Source: Chimonanthus salicifolius
Taxonomy: Eukaryota > Streptophyta > Magnoliopsida > Laurales > Calycanthaceae
Assembly: GCA_013350335.1 (NCBI GenBank)
Contig: CM023538.1
Coordinates: 50,977,195 to 51,041,194, forward strand
Reading direction: 5' to 3'
Length of the DNA: 64,000 bases
Shown here: one piece after another, positions 24,840 to 36,798 of the stretch
How positions within the stretch are numbered: position 1 is the stretch's first letter
How the letters are laid out: the number at the start of each line of letters is the position of its first letter
Program-made: the position numbers and the translations under genes
Notes under the pieces: generated by a model
Told to the model about the DNA's origin: nothing
The model's input: the letters and a program-made list of their open reading frames with translations, nothing else
Database searches by the model: none

Positions 24840-27800
24840 CTTTTTAGAATTTTCTTGATTAATTGAACAAGTAAATAGAATGTATGAGTATACAAAATAA
24901 CAAAAACATCAAACCACAATGTACAACGACATATAGTAGTTTGGATTAATCAAACCGACATCCACTGTTAGACTTCCCAACTCTAGGGTTGTCCCAATAT
25001 ACTATGAACGGGTTTCTCACACGGATAGTACACCTAATTTTTTATAAAGGTTTGACTGCAATGTTTTAATCCTTATGAAAAGAAATGAAATTAGAGGAAC
25101 ACTTGTCTTGAATCTTAACCAATCTTGAAAGATGAGTTCTTCTGATGAGAATTGATAAGCACAGGAAAAATAACGATTTTACCCTTATATTTTCACTATT
25201 TAGCCCCTTGTTTTGTGTGTTTTAGGATATGTTTAATAGGGATTTTGGAAATTTTGTAGGATTTACAGGGAAATACAAGATATGGGAATTCAAATGGTGA
25301 ATTTTGCAATTGATGGGCATAAGTTAATATTTTTGGAAAGTGGGAAATCTTAATAATTATTTTACCACAATTTTAGGAGTTTTATTTGTAAAATAATTAA
25401 TTCAAATCCATTTATAAGAGTTTGGATTAATTTAGTATATTTTTAGAATTGATTGTGAGTGGTAAAATTATTTATTAGATTTTCTATACTTTGAAAAAGC
25501 TCAATTATTAAGCTCATTAAGAAAAGTCCATGAAGAAATGCACATATATGAAGAATATTTTCATCATCTCAAGATAGATATGAAGAAATTCGAAATTTAT
25601 AAGTCATTATAAGAGGATTTTCGAATTTGGCAAGTGGATTAAGGAAAAAGAAATAAAATAAGAAAGAGAAAAAAAAAAGGAAGATTTGACACATCTTACA
25701 GTATTTTGATCATAAAATTTTACTCCAACTTCGATTGCTTTGATTCATTTTAGGTTGGAAAGAAGACTTCAAGTGCTACAACTTTGTAGTTTACTATATT
25801 TCCTGATTCGGACATTAACTAGGTGAAAACTGAACTGCAATGTGGTACACATGTAAAAAATGAGATTTTGCACCCACTTTCCTTCTACGAATTTTACTAT
25901 TTTTTCCACCTCCTTGCCTCCTTTAAGCCATTATAAGTTTAGTACAACCATATCAGCCTTCCAAGTATCCCTTGCTTTATTTAAATCTTTAAATCCAAGC
26001 CATTCATTCCACCTCCTTTCATCTATAAATACTCCCTCTCCAATTGAGAAAATTGAACTTGGGCTGTGGATTTTGGAGAAGCTTTGAGAGTGGAAGAGAA
26101 GAGAAGAATAGAGAAAGAAGATCTTGGGAATGTCGAATTTCCTTTAGAGTTTGAAGGTTAGTTTAATTTTAAATTTCTTTTATTTATTTTCTTTAATTAA
26201 AATTCAATGTCATGTATTTATTTTCATTCATAAGTTCGAATCACTATGGTCCTTCTTGTCTCTATTTTCCGCTTCAACCAAAGTTTCGATGCATTATAAT
26301 TCTTAATTCCAATTTTTATTAATAATTGAAAGGCAGAAAAACACTTAGAATTATGGTTTTCCACTTATTTATTTTTGTATGAAGAAAGTTTGATTTTATT
26401 TTAATTGTTTTTACGGATTTATGTGATAAATTACTCTAAGTTATTCAATGAAAGCAGAAAAACCTTTAGCTGAATATAACTTGATTTTTTTAGTCTAAGG
26501 CTCTTTTCAAGAGCAGAAAAACTTTTAGATTTGAAATTGCAAGTGGAAATTCTATTTAGCCTAAAGCCGGATTTGAATTTTCTAAGTTTAATGGATCTCA
26601 AAAATTTCATATTTAGAATTTTAATGGATGAAAAATTTGAGTGCATGATAAATAAAAATTGTGAGCTCCATATTGTACATATGTTGTTTTCAATTCTTAT
26701 TTTTGTTTTCTTTATTTATAAATTCAAATTATTGAAAAATTGTGGAACTAGCTTGGTTAATTAATTAATTGTATCTTAGTTTTGTAATCTAAGTTAAGTT
26801 AAGATTATTTGTAATTTTTAGATTAAATCCACCATCTTAATTAAAATTAGTTAAATTGTTAGATTCTATATTTAAGTCTAAAATATTTCTAAATTAAAAC
26901 TAAAGTTCATAGATTAGAGAAATAATTTTATATTTGCAATTAATCTCCATATTTCCTAAACTTCTTAAAATATATAATTCAATGGTATATTTTTCATGGA
27001 TATATCTTACTAAGTTCCGATGGGTTCGACCCCGCACTCAATCACTATACTATTTATGTGCTTGCGAATTATAAATTTAAAGTTTGCACAACAAGATTCC
27101 CACACTTCAACCTTCAGATCTGGATCATTCACCAATGTGCTTTTGCCACAACGGACTATAGGTTGGTCCTAGTGAGAGATTCACATGTCTTCTTCATAGA
27201 TTAAGCATCGATTGCTTTTAATCCACCTATGAGGATTGATGAAAAAGAGAGAAGGCTACAGGGAAGAGGTCTGTGGAAAGATGGGATTTCTAGTGTGTAG
27301 GTCTGCCTAAACTCAAAAGAAAGTTGTCTATTTATAGAGATGTTTTCCAACGGCTTAGTCTTGATACCTCAAGCCTGTATTTGGCAATATAGCTCAGAGA
27401 TCTTCCAATGATTTTTTGTGATTTTAAGTCACAAGGCCTCGAGGAGCTTGTTTGAAGTCTAGAGGCTGAGAGCACACGCAAAATACAGACTGTCAAGATT
27501 TTCTCTCAGATACGAAGGGTCTGGAGGCCTCAGCTAAAGCTCAAGGGCTTGAGACTGAGAGCCAATAGATTTTACAGAGAAGGACATAATGGCTCTCACA
27601 TAATCCAGTCTCGAGGGCTCGAGCCAGGACTAGAGACCTCGAGCCTGAGACTTAAGATTTTTCAGATTTACACAGTTTGTTTTGACAGGTTTTAACTGGT
27701 TAATTTTAGGTTTGTCGTAAAGTCCACTAAGGTCTACATACCTGAGTGGTAGCACACGGTGTAGAGGTTTCTTATTACAGTAGATCTTCATGCAGTCTTC

Positions 27801-27893
27801 TGAACATCTTTATTTAAATCTTCCAAGAAAAGTTCCAAGAGGGTCAAGAAATTGACAAAACGGTGGTGACTCGGACAAGCCGGAGCACTTACA
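24840..27893. mobile_element. Copia-type LTR remnant (CTCGAG type), split by a Ty3 solo LTR
   Basis: The left part (24840-25152) carries TAGTAGTTTGGATTAATC and CATCCACTGTTAGA, wording like the other copia LTR at 29880-29920. The right part (27094-27893) carries an array of CTCGAG/CTCRAG words (27435-27650) and ends CACTTACA. The outer left boundary was not found, and no internal region can be tied to it. Confidence 0.5.
25153..27093 (+). mobile_element. Solo LTR, Ty3/gypsy (Athila/Tat-like)
   Basis: It begins TGATAAGCACAGG and ends TTTGCACAACA; length 1941 bp. A homologous LTR at 30891 is followed by an Asp-tRNA primer-binding site, which identifies the family. Flanks AGAAT (25148-25152) and AGATT (27094-27098) are a 5-bp target duplication with one mismatch. 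Like its relative it contains a TATAAATA box (26024-26040) and a long AT-rich U5. Confidence 0.78.
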
Positions 27894-28189
27894 ACATGAA
27901 TCAACAAAACCATACATTATTTATTGTTTAACATACATTTCTCTATATCCAATCAACATAGGCTAGGATAGGTAATATCACATGCTATTAACATGCATCC
28001 AACATATTTTTAACCAAGCGTAAACCGATATCACATCATTTTTTTCAATTTACATGTTAAAAATTTACCCAACACAATATGCATAGCAACATCACATATA
28101 ATTAACATGAGTACACCTTAATAGATCCTTTGCCACCTATCCATTTCAACGGTTCAGTTACCGAGTAGCTCAATATATGAAGGGTCCCA
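27894..28189. other. AT-rich retroelement debris
   Basis: No coding sequence. Words such as ATATCACATGC recall the Tekay LTR at 24747-24760, so it may be part of an older LTR. Confidence 0.3.
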
Positions 28190-29640
28190 TTCAGATTACT
28201 TCGTGTCGAGAGTATCCACCATCCAAATACCATTTGGATTGCCTTTCAACATTTAAGGCTGTATGAATCATGAGGCTCTTAGCCTTAGGAACCCATTGAT
28301 AAGAGGAGGAAGAACTCATGACCTTTTTAAGAATATTTTGGCCAAAATTGTTGTATGTCTTCCTATGTACATTTTTTAGCCTTGGGTTCCCCAGTTCCTT
28401 GAGAATATTATTCAACTTTGTATTCAAGGCAACGTAGTTTGAGTTAACACTTCTCTTTCACCTTTCATGATTCCCACTTTTGGATTGAGAGACTAGGGAA
28501 TGCTTTTTGAAATGGTTCTTTCTAAGGAGACATTCAAATATGAAATGCCTAAATTTTCCACAATGATAGCATTTTGAACTAGAGAGGATGGAGGATTTAC
28601 TCTTGACAAAGGTGATAGGATTTCTAGGTTTGTTTTCATATTCTTCATTGTATCCAAGTCCAATTTTATCCTTATACTTCTTATCGGAGTTAAGAAGTTT
28701 TTCCAATTTTTTCTCACATTGAGTGAATTTGTCTTGAAATTGGATCTTGTGATTCTTTTAACTCTCTAAATCTGAGCTCGAGCATAGGACTTTATCTTCA
28801 AGGCATCTCTTGACTTCCAAGAGTTCTTTATAGTCTTTTTCACATAAGTTTATCTTGCCTTGAAGAGATTTTTCAATTTCTCTCAACTTCAATATCTCAT
28901 CATGTGAAGTTTCTAGTTTAGTTGAGAGGGACCCTTTCTCAAATTTCTCCATTTTAAGATGACTTGAGAGTTTGAGATTTTCATTTCTAAGTTCATTAAT
29001 TTTCTTAGCCAAATCCATACTCTCAAGGTACAAAGCGTTATATGATTCTTGAAGGTCATCAATATTGTCCTCATCCTCTGATTCACTAGTGGATTCCTGT
29101 GGGTCAAATTTGATGGAAGCAACAAAAATATTTACAGACTTATCTCCTTCAAAATTTTCCACATTTGAAGTAGTCTCAGATCTTTCAAGGGGAGCAGATT
29201 TAGACTCCATTCCTTTCTTGTATGAGTGACAATTTTCTTGAATGCAAGTGACATTTCCTACACTAGAATTCAAGGAAGCGAAGGACATCCATAGAATAGC
29301 CTGCATCTATACAACATGGGGAGTTTGAATCATCCATAGAAATATTTTCAATAAATTCATTTTGGATAGAAATCCAAACATCATTCTCTGTTTCACTAGA
29401 GGACTTTGTTCATTTGAGTTCCATGAGTCACTTCTATCCATGGACTTTGTGATCTTGACAAGAGATTTTTTAACATTTTTATCAAGTGAAAGAAGAAGGT
29501 TCTTCACTTTGCATGTCCATGAGGAAATGTTTGAATGTGCAAAGATAGAAGAACTAGAGATGGTTGATCTTTTAGCAAAAAGCATCGTTCTAGCACATAG
29601 ATCAACTCGGATGGTTAGATCCTCTATAAAAAGCATGAGG
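28190..29640 (-). pseudogene. Copia gag to protease remnant (SIRE/Maximus-like)
   Basis: Reading leftward from the PBS at 29651, short minus-strand ORFs give degraded gag. An acidic segment with STSESEDED is followed by a long charged coiled-coil (about 29060-28760, LRNENLKL...LREIEKSLQGKI). A zinc knuckle CYHCGKFRHFIFEC (about 28571-28530) has intact CX2CX4HX4C spacing. Near 28240-28200 is WYLDGGYSRH, the copia protease motif (usually D-S-G-C/A-S). Stops and frameshifts separate the pieces. The later pol domains are absent. The long coiled-coil gag fits the SIRE/Maximus copia lineage. Confidence 0.7.
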
Positions 29641-29651
29641 CTCTGATACCA
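29639..29651 (-). other. Primer-binding site, initiator Met tRNA
   Basis: On the minus strand the site reads TGGTATCAGAGCC (complement GGCTCTGATACCA). It sits between the gag remnant and the LTR beginning at 29668, so the element runs right to left. Confidence 0.8.
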
Positions 29652-30488
29652 ATTTAAAGTTTAGGAGTGTTAGAGCCTGATTGTCTAGGGGAGGGAGGGT
29701 GTGGTTGGTTTGTGAATATGACAATCTCCAATTTTTGGTCCTTTGCTGATATCTTGATTATTAAAATTTAATAAAGTAGAATAGTAACTTTAATCAAGAT
29801 ACAAGGTGTTGTGTGATCAAGAGATGTGCGAAATAATTTTGAACACCCACACAAGCATTTTATCAAACACATGGACACCCAATATATAGTGGTTCGGTTT
29901 AGAAAAACCTACATCCACTGTTGCTCACCCAATCTAAGGTTATCCCAAATAAACTATTTGGGGAACTACACCCTCATGAATATTGTAGGAATTTCACTTA
30001 CACATTTCTAATTTTGAAAGGTTCGACCAACCCCGGTCTCTTTATTATCCTTCTATTTTTAATAGTGGTAGCTTTCTTAGCCTTAGTCCACTTCACAAGA
30101 AGTTGAAATTAAAAATACAAAGAAACACTTACCTTTGAAGCTCAAGCTTGATGTAGATGCGTTTCTTGAATAGCACTCTCAATATGATCTTGTTAATGAT
30201 GAAGATGTACCTTTTATGAGCAATCACACATTTGGGAGATGGATTCTAGGAACGTAGATGTGCAAGTTGAATCCTAGAACTAGTTTTCTTTTCTCTCTTA
30301 ATCTCAATCAATAATGATTGGATGTCCAAAATGATTTACCACATATGATGCTTAGAGAGAGAGAGAGAGGGAGTGAGAGAGTATATGACTCTCAGATGTT
30401 TGCCTTCTGATTTTTCCAATTCCAAAAGCTCTCACCCTCACAGAAAATCTGACGCTTAAATAAGCAAACCTAAAATTTCAAAACACAG

Positions 30489-30890
30489 AACCGGACAATG
30501 GATCGTTGTGCACTGAATATGTTCTTGACTAATATGACCATTGCACATTAAATGCAATCCAACAGTTACAAAAACGGTCACCCAACGATCGATTGTGTTC
30601 CACGATATATCGTGCAAATTAGTGGGGATGGACCGTTTGATGATGGGATCGTCTTGAGACCAATTGATTTTAACAGTGTTTTTCCAAACCAGAATTCTAA
30701 AAACCTAGGCCTACAGATCATGAACTCGATGGATCGGCCTTGTCTCAAACGAAGGTTCAAGTGCCTGATGGATAGTGATGTGTTCCTCACAATGGGTCGC
30801 CGACTCACGATTGTATCATCCTGAGTCACATCTATTTTGATGGTGGTTTTTTAAATCCAAAATTATGGTTAAGTCCTACCTATTGATCAT
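30489..30890. repeat. Direct duplication flanking the Ty3 LTR, left copy
   Basis: Matches 33801-34204 along its length, including the perfect palindrome CACGATATATCGTG (30601-30614; 33928-33941). It ends GATCAT exactly where the Ty3 LTR begins. The right copy has an extra 18 bases or so near its start. Confidence 0.88.
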
Positions 30891-32510
30891 TGATAAGCAT
30901 AGGAAAATGACTATTTTACCCTTCTATTTGGACTAGTTAACCCTTATTTTGTATGTTTTAAGATATATTTAATGGAATTTTGGAAATTTTGTACGATTTA
31001 CAGGGAAATATAAGTTATGAGAATTCAAACGGTGAATTTTACAATTTATGGGCATAAGTTGATTTTTTGGAAAGTTAGGAATTTTTAATAATTATTTTAC
31101 CACAATTTTAGGAGTTTTATTTGTAAACTAATTAATTCAAATCCATTTATGAGAGTTTGGATTAATTTAGTCATTTTTAGAATTAATTGTAAGTACTAAA
31201 ATTATTTATTAGATTTTTCATACTTTGAAAAACCCAATTATTAAGTCCCATTAAGAAAAGCCCATGAATGAAATCCACATGTGTGAAGTCTATTTTCATC
31301 ATCTGAAGGTAGATATGAGGAAATTCAAAATTTAGATGTCATTATTAGAGGATTTTCGAATTTGGCAAGTGGATTAAGGAAAAAGAAATAAAATAAGAAG
31401 TGGGGAAAAAGAAGGAAGGTTTGACACGATTTCAGTATTTTGGCCATAAATTTTCACTCCAATGTCCGACTACTTTGATTCTTTTTGGGTTGGAAAGAAT
31501 ACTTCAAGTGCTACAACTTTGTCGTTACGACTTTTCCTGATTCGGACGTTAAATAGGATAAAACTGAGCGGTAAGGTGGTACATGTGTAAAAACTAGGAT
31601 TTTGCACCCACTTTCCTTACACAAATTTTACTATTTTTTTCACCTCCTTGCCTCCCTTAAATCATGCCATATTTAGCACAAACCATATCAGCCCTCCAAG
31701 TTTCCCTTGATTTATTTAAATATTTAAATCCAAGCCATTCACTTCCACCTCCTTTCATCTGTAAATACTATACCTCTCCCATTGAGAAAATTGAACTGGG
31801 CAGAGAATTTCAAGGCTTATGCTGTGGAGAGGAAGAATTGAAGAAAAGAAGAAAGAAAATTTGAGATTTTCAACAACCATAGTGGGTTTCAGGTTGGTGG
31901 TTTTGAATTTCCTCATTTGATCTTTTATTCTTTTTATTCCAAAAATTCTAATTGTGTTGTAATTTTTATTTCATAGTTTTAATAAATAAGAGAAGGTGAG
32001 AATTAGAATTATGGTTTTCCAATTGTTCTTTCATGTGTAATGAAAATTTCAATTTTATCTTCATTCTTTTCATGATTTTATGTTGTTTATATTTCTAAAA
32101 AATCCAAAGACAGTGAGATTATTATAGGATTGGTAAAACTTGACTTTTACAGTCTAAGACTCTTTTTAAGAGTGAGATTATTTTAGATTCGAAATTACAA
32201 GTACAAATTTTACCTAAGCCTAAGGCCGAAATTGAATTTTCTTAGTTAAATGGATTTCATAGATTTCATAATTGGAATTTTAATGAATGAAAGATATGAA
32301 CGCATGTTAAATAATTTACGTGAGCTCCATGTTCTAGGCTATTGTTTTATTATTAGAATATGGACAACAATGCCTCCTTGAGTCTCTGATCTAATTCCAC
32401 TGTAAATATGTATAGAGGTAATTTTAGTTGTTTTCAATTTTTATTTTCGTTTTTTCTATAAATTTAAACTCTTGAAATTCGGGAACTAGGTTGATAATTA
32501 ATTAATTGCA

Positions 32511-33757
32511 TCTTAATTTTGTATCCTAAGTTAGATTAAGATTATTTATAATTTTTAGATTAATTCCACTATCTTAATTGAAACTAGATGAATTTTGTGT
32601 TTTCTATGAAAATTAAATATCTTGAATGGTTAATTTTAAATTTTAGATTTTGCATTAATTTCTATTTTTAGAATGTTTCTAAATTAAAATTAGATTTCCT
32701 AGATTAGAGAATTGATCCCATATTTAAGATTTATTTATATGATTTTTTAAATTTCTTAAAATATATCATTCAGTGGTATGTTTTTCTCTGGATACATTTT
32801 CCTAAGTTTCGATGGGTTCGATCTCGCACTCAATCGCTATACTATCTAATGGTTCGTGCGCGTGCGAGTTAAAAATTTAAAATTTGCACAACAAGTTTTT
32901 GGCGCCATTGCTGAGGAACTTAAAAAAAATTGCTATTGAATTATTTATTTTTGAAAATAATTCAATTGCATCTTAATTTTGTGTTTTAAGTTAGATTAAG
33001 ATTATTTATAATTTTTAGATCAAATCCACCATCTTAATTAAAATTAGATCTCTTGAATGGTTAATTTCAAATTTTATATTTTGGACTTATTTTTTATTTT
33101 TAGAATGTTTCTAAATTAAAATTAGATTTCCTATATTAGATAATTGATCCCATGTTTAAGATTTATTTCTATGATTTTCTAAATTTCTTAAAATATATAA
33201 TTCAGTGGTATGTTTTTCACGGATATATTTTCCTAAGTTTTAATGGGTTCGACCTCACACTCAATCGCTATATTATCTAATGGTTTGTGCGCTTTCGAGT
33301 TATAAATTTAAAATTTGCATAACAAGTTTTTTGCACCGTTGTCGGGGAACTTAAAAAAATCGCTATTGAATTATTTATTTTTGGAAATAATTCTATTTCA
33401 TCTTAATTTTGTGTTGGAAGTTAAATTAAGATTATTTATAATCTTTTAGATCTTAATTAAAATTAGATCTCTTGAATGGTTAATTTCAAATTTTAGATTT
33501 TGGACTTATTTCTATTTTTAGAATATTTCTAAGTTAAAATTAGATTTCCAAGATTAGAGAATTGATCCATGTTTAAGATTTATTTCTATGATTTTCTAAA
33601 TTTCTTAAAATATATAATTCAGTGGTATGTTTTTCACGGATACATCTTCCTAAGTTCCGATGGGTAAAACCTCGCATTCAATCGCTATACTAGCTAATGG
33701 TTCGTACGCTTGCGAGTTATAAATTTAAAATTTGCACAACAAGTTTTTTGCGCCATT
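32511..33757 (+). repeat. Three tandem copies of an LTR-end/PBS unit (460 and 430 bp)
   Basis: TCTTAATTTT followed by shared text starts at 32511, 32971 and 33401. Each unit ends with (A)CAAG, a T-run and GCRCCRTTG. The short leader CTTAAAAAAA..CGCTATTGAATT links units one to two and two to three. The copies have diverged. Confidence 0.85.
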
Positions 33758-33800
33758 GCCGGGGATCGAACCCGGGTCACCCGTGTGACAGGCGGGAATA
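33751..33800 (-). other. 3' two-thirds of tRNA-Asp(GUC) fused to an LTR
   Basis: On the minus strand the segment reads as plant tRNA-Asp from about position 23 to 73: anticodon arm with loop CTGTCAC (anticodon GTC), variable loop, T arm with GGTTCGATCCC and acceptor strand ending GGCG. Against the plant tRNA-Asp sequence as I know it there are two differences, one breaking a base pair at the foot of the anticodon stem. The 5' acceptor strand and D arm are missing, so it is not a working tRNA gene. It begins exactly where the Asp-type PBS of this LTR belongs. Confidence 0.85.
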
Positions 33801-34204
33801 ACTGGACGATTGATCGTGTTCACGATGGATCAGTGGTGCATTGAATATGGTCTTCACCAATATGACCATTACACATTAAATGCAATTCAACGTTTCAAAA
33901 AGGGTCAACGGACGATCGATCGTGTTCCACGATATATCGTGCAAATTAGTGGCGATGGACCGTTCGACGATGGGATCGTCCTGAAACCAACTGATTTTAA
34001 CAGTGTTTTTCCAAACCAGAATTCTAAAAACCTAGGCTGACGAATCGTGAACCCAATGGATTGGCCCTGTCTCAGACGAAGGTCTAAGTGCCCGATGGAT
34101 TGTGATGTGTTCCTCACAATGGGTCGCCGACTCACGATTGTATCGTCCTGAGTCACACCTATTTTGATGGTAGTTTTTTATCCAAAATTATGGTTAAGTC
34201 CTAC
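33801..34204. repeat. Direct duplication flanking the Ty3 LTR, right copy
   Basis: Matches 30489-30890, then continues without a break past GATCAT into more LTR sequence. It also contains a perfect ACGATCGATCGT palindrome at 33912-33923. Confidence 0.88.
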
Positions 34205-34610
34205 CGATTGATCATGAAAACAATTGCATCGGCCTTGTCTTAGACGATGAATCGTACTCACGATAGTATTGTCCCTATTCCAGATGATAAATCGTGCATA
34301 CGATTGTATCGCCTTGAGACCATAGATGTTCGACAGACCATTCGAAACCAGAACCTTTATTTTTCCAAATGATTGATCGCTATACCAAGATAATATCGTC
34401 CTCTGTCATTGGTGATAGATTGTCGACACGATGTGTCATCATGAAAGTAAAATCAACGGTTTAAATATTAAGTCCATGTTCTAATTTTGGTGTCAAACAA
34501 TCACCAGGCTTTCTTCATAGTCATTCTAAGGTATGGGGTCCACCCTAGAGTCTTCTACAACTAATTTACCTTGAGTGATTGCCATACACATGTTGATCCG
34601 TTGAATTTTC

Positions 34611-35044
34611 TGTTAGGTGTGTGGCTCTGATTACACCTAATAATCTTAGAAGATAAGGTAATCTTAGAAGGTCTCTTAATTGGGGAATGCTTTCTTGATA
34701 AAAAGAAAACATATATACAGCAACTGGGTGTCCTAATTTTAAAAGGACAACAATTACTATAATGGGACTCACAATATAATTAGTAATTGCCTGAGAATTA
34801 AAATAGGAGTTGCTATCCTTGAGACACATCAAAGTGGAATAGGAATTGCCTTCCATGGAAGACACGATAGCAGAGAGGGGACCTACTGTATATCTATATA
34901 TACAGGTTGGTGGCTGGGCGAGAGGTATACTTTGCTACCAAGGAGGCGCTGCATTAAGGGAGCAATTGGGTGTTGCAGTCGCAGGGGGTTGTAGAGGCTT
35001 TCACATCAAGACGGTGATGCATAATTAAGAGAAGATTACTCACA
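34611..35044 (+). repeat. 5' LTR of the copia element, truncated
   Basis: It aligns with 36799-37231, then stops at ACTCACA directly before AGTGGTATCAG. The last 394 bp present in the 3' LTR are missing. Confidence 0.85.
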
Positions 35045-35119
35045 AGTGGTATCAGTAGCTTTGGTTGGAGACCAGGTACTCATGGGTGAACGGATCACAA
35101 CACACAGGGAGGCTTTGGG

Positions 35120-36370
35120 TTGTCGGAAGTGATGGAAGATTTTCTGTATTATAGAGATCTCTACAAACCGATCGCAGGGAGACCAAAGGTGCAAGCGGCG
35201 GAGTCTTCCGATGACAAGGAGAAGACAAAACTGAAGGTCGAGATGTCTGATGATGAATGGAACGATCTTGATCCAAGGTGCCTCGGTTTTATTCAACAGT
35301 GGCTGAATGACAGTGTGTTTCATCTGGTATCTACTGAAATGACGACGCAATCTCTCTAGAATAAATTAGAGGAATTATATACGAGAAAGACTGCGGGCAA
35401 CAAGACGTTCCTAATCAGAAAGTTGGTGAATTTAAAGTACAATGAAGTACTTCGATTGCTAAGCATCTGAATGAGATGCAGAGTATAGTCAATCAACTCT
35501 CATCCATGAAGATAGTTCTTGATGGTGAGTTGCAGGCCATACTACTTCTTAGTTCTCTACCTGAGAGTTGGGAGACGTTGGTGGTGTCACTCAGCAATTC
35601 AGTGCCAGATGGTATTGTCACTATGACGTCTGTGACAAGTAGTTTGCTGAACAAGGAGACAAGAAGAAAGTCTTCAGTGGGTTCTTTTCACACACAGGCT
35701 CTCTATACAGAGAACTGAGGGAGAAACAACAGCAGAAAACCTCAAGACCATGACAAGTTCAGAGGGTCAAGGTCAAAATCCAGAGGGAGAGGTGGAGGAA
35801 AACTTAGATGTTTCTACTGTGAGAAAGAAGGGTATAAAATGATGGATTGCAATAAAAAGAAGCGTGATCTGGAAATCAGATTACAAAGTTCAGATCAATC
35901 AAATGCCGTACAAAGTGACACAGATGATGTTGTAGCTGTTGTCGTGTGCACAGTCACCACAGGTATGAATAATCCAACTAATCAGTAGATTTTAGATTCT
36001 GGGTGTTCTTACCATATGTGTCCATGAAGAAAGTCGTTTCACACATATACAAACCCTTTGATGAGGGACCTGTCTATGTGGGCAATGGTGCGAGTTGCAA
36101 AACCATTGGAGTTGGGATAGTCAAAATCAGGACGTTCGATGGCATGGTGAGAAAGTTGGAGAATGTGCGGGCATGTTCCTGAGTTAAAGAAAAATTTGAT
36201 TTCTTTGGGGACACTGGACACTGATGGGTTTACCTTCAAGGCGAAGGACAGGGCTTTGAGAGTTACTAAAGGAGCCATTATCGTCATAATAGGGAAGAAG
36301 GAAAATAATATGTACACATTGGAGGGAAGTACAATAATCGACCGGCAAAGGGATCCTACTAGTCGAGCCG
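35120..36370 (+). pseudogene. Copia gag-protease remnant
   Basis: In order: a Gag core (UBN2-like: WNDLDPRCLGFI, then VSTEMTTQSL, LEELYTRKTAGNKTFL), a second Gag part after a frameshift near 35455 (HLNEMQSIVNQLSSM, LLSSLPESWETL), a zinc knuckle at about 35810-35852 (CFYCEKEGYKMMDC, Tyr in place of the zinc-binding His), the protease site LDSGCSYHMC (about 35994-36025), and part of the pre-integrase region (LKKNLISLGTLDTDG, about 36186-36230). Stops include TAG at 35357 and TGA at 35716. No active protein can be made. Confidence 0.82.
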
Positions 36371-36798
36371 CAGGAAGAAGGAGAAGAAACAAAAAGTCAG
36401 GTGACAGGTATGACTTTAAAAACAAAGTTTCTTTTGCAGGTTATGATGGGCCGTCTGAGTTCCATGGTGCTAGCGGAGATGGAAAGCGAAGGGGACGAAA
36501 AATCACATAGAGGCGGCAGGTCTGACACAGTCGGTGGCGGGTCCAACAAAACTAGTGACGGGCGTCAAGTTCAAGCAAGGCTTGGGCTTGGCCAATTCTT
36601 CTAATTAAAGAAGACAGGTGGAGTACCCCAGAGCGTGCGGGTGCGCGCATCTCACACAGAGATGCAGATGGATGCAGTTACAGGTGGAGCTCAGCCTAGA
36701 GCAGACGGTGTGTACAGAGGTGCACAGTTGCAGGTGCAGTGGAGGTTGGTATCTCAGTTTGTCCTGAGGGTTGATGGAATCCTCACGAAGGTGGACAT

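Larger units (their letters stand above)
30891..33800 (+). mobile_element. Ty3/gypsy LTR with amplified U5-PBS and tRNA-Asp extension
   Basis: The LTR begins TGATAAGCATAGG (30891) and ends GCACAACA near 32893, a homologue of 25153-27093. A PBS for Asp tRNA follows (GGCGCCATTGC at 32901). The U5 end plus PBS is then repeated: PBS copies at about 32899, 33330 and 33750. The third runs on into 50 bases of tRNA-Asp. No gag or pol follows; the next sequence is the duplicated target. Confidence 0.75.

Noticed and set aside
28191..29306. A cellular coiled-coil protein
   Set aside because: The ORFs abut a Met-tRNA PBS and an LTR and carry a zinc knuckle and a protease motif in copia order, so this is gag.
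33751..33800. A functional tRNA-Asp gene
   Set aside because: The D arm and 5' acceptor strand are missing, one anticodon-stem pair is broken, and the segment is fused to an LTR at the PBS position.
35120..36510. Active copia polyprotein gene
   Set aside because: Stops, a frameshift, a changed zinc-knuckle His and loss of integrase and reverse transcriptase.
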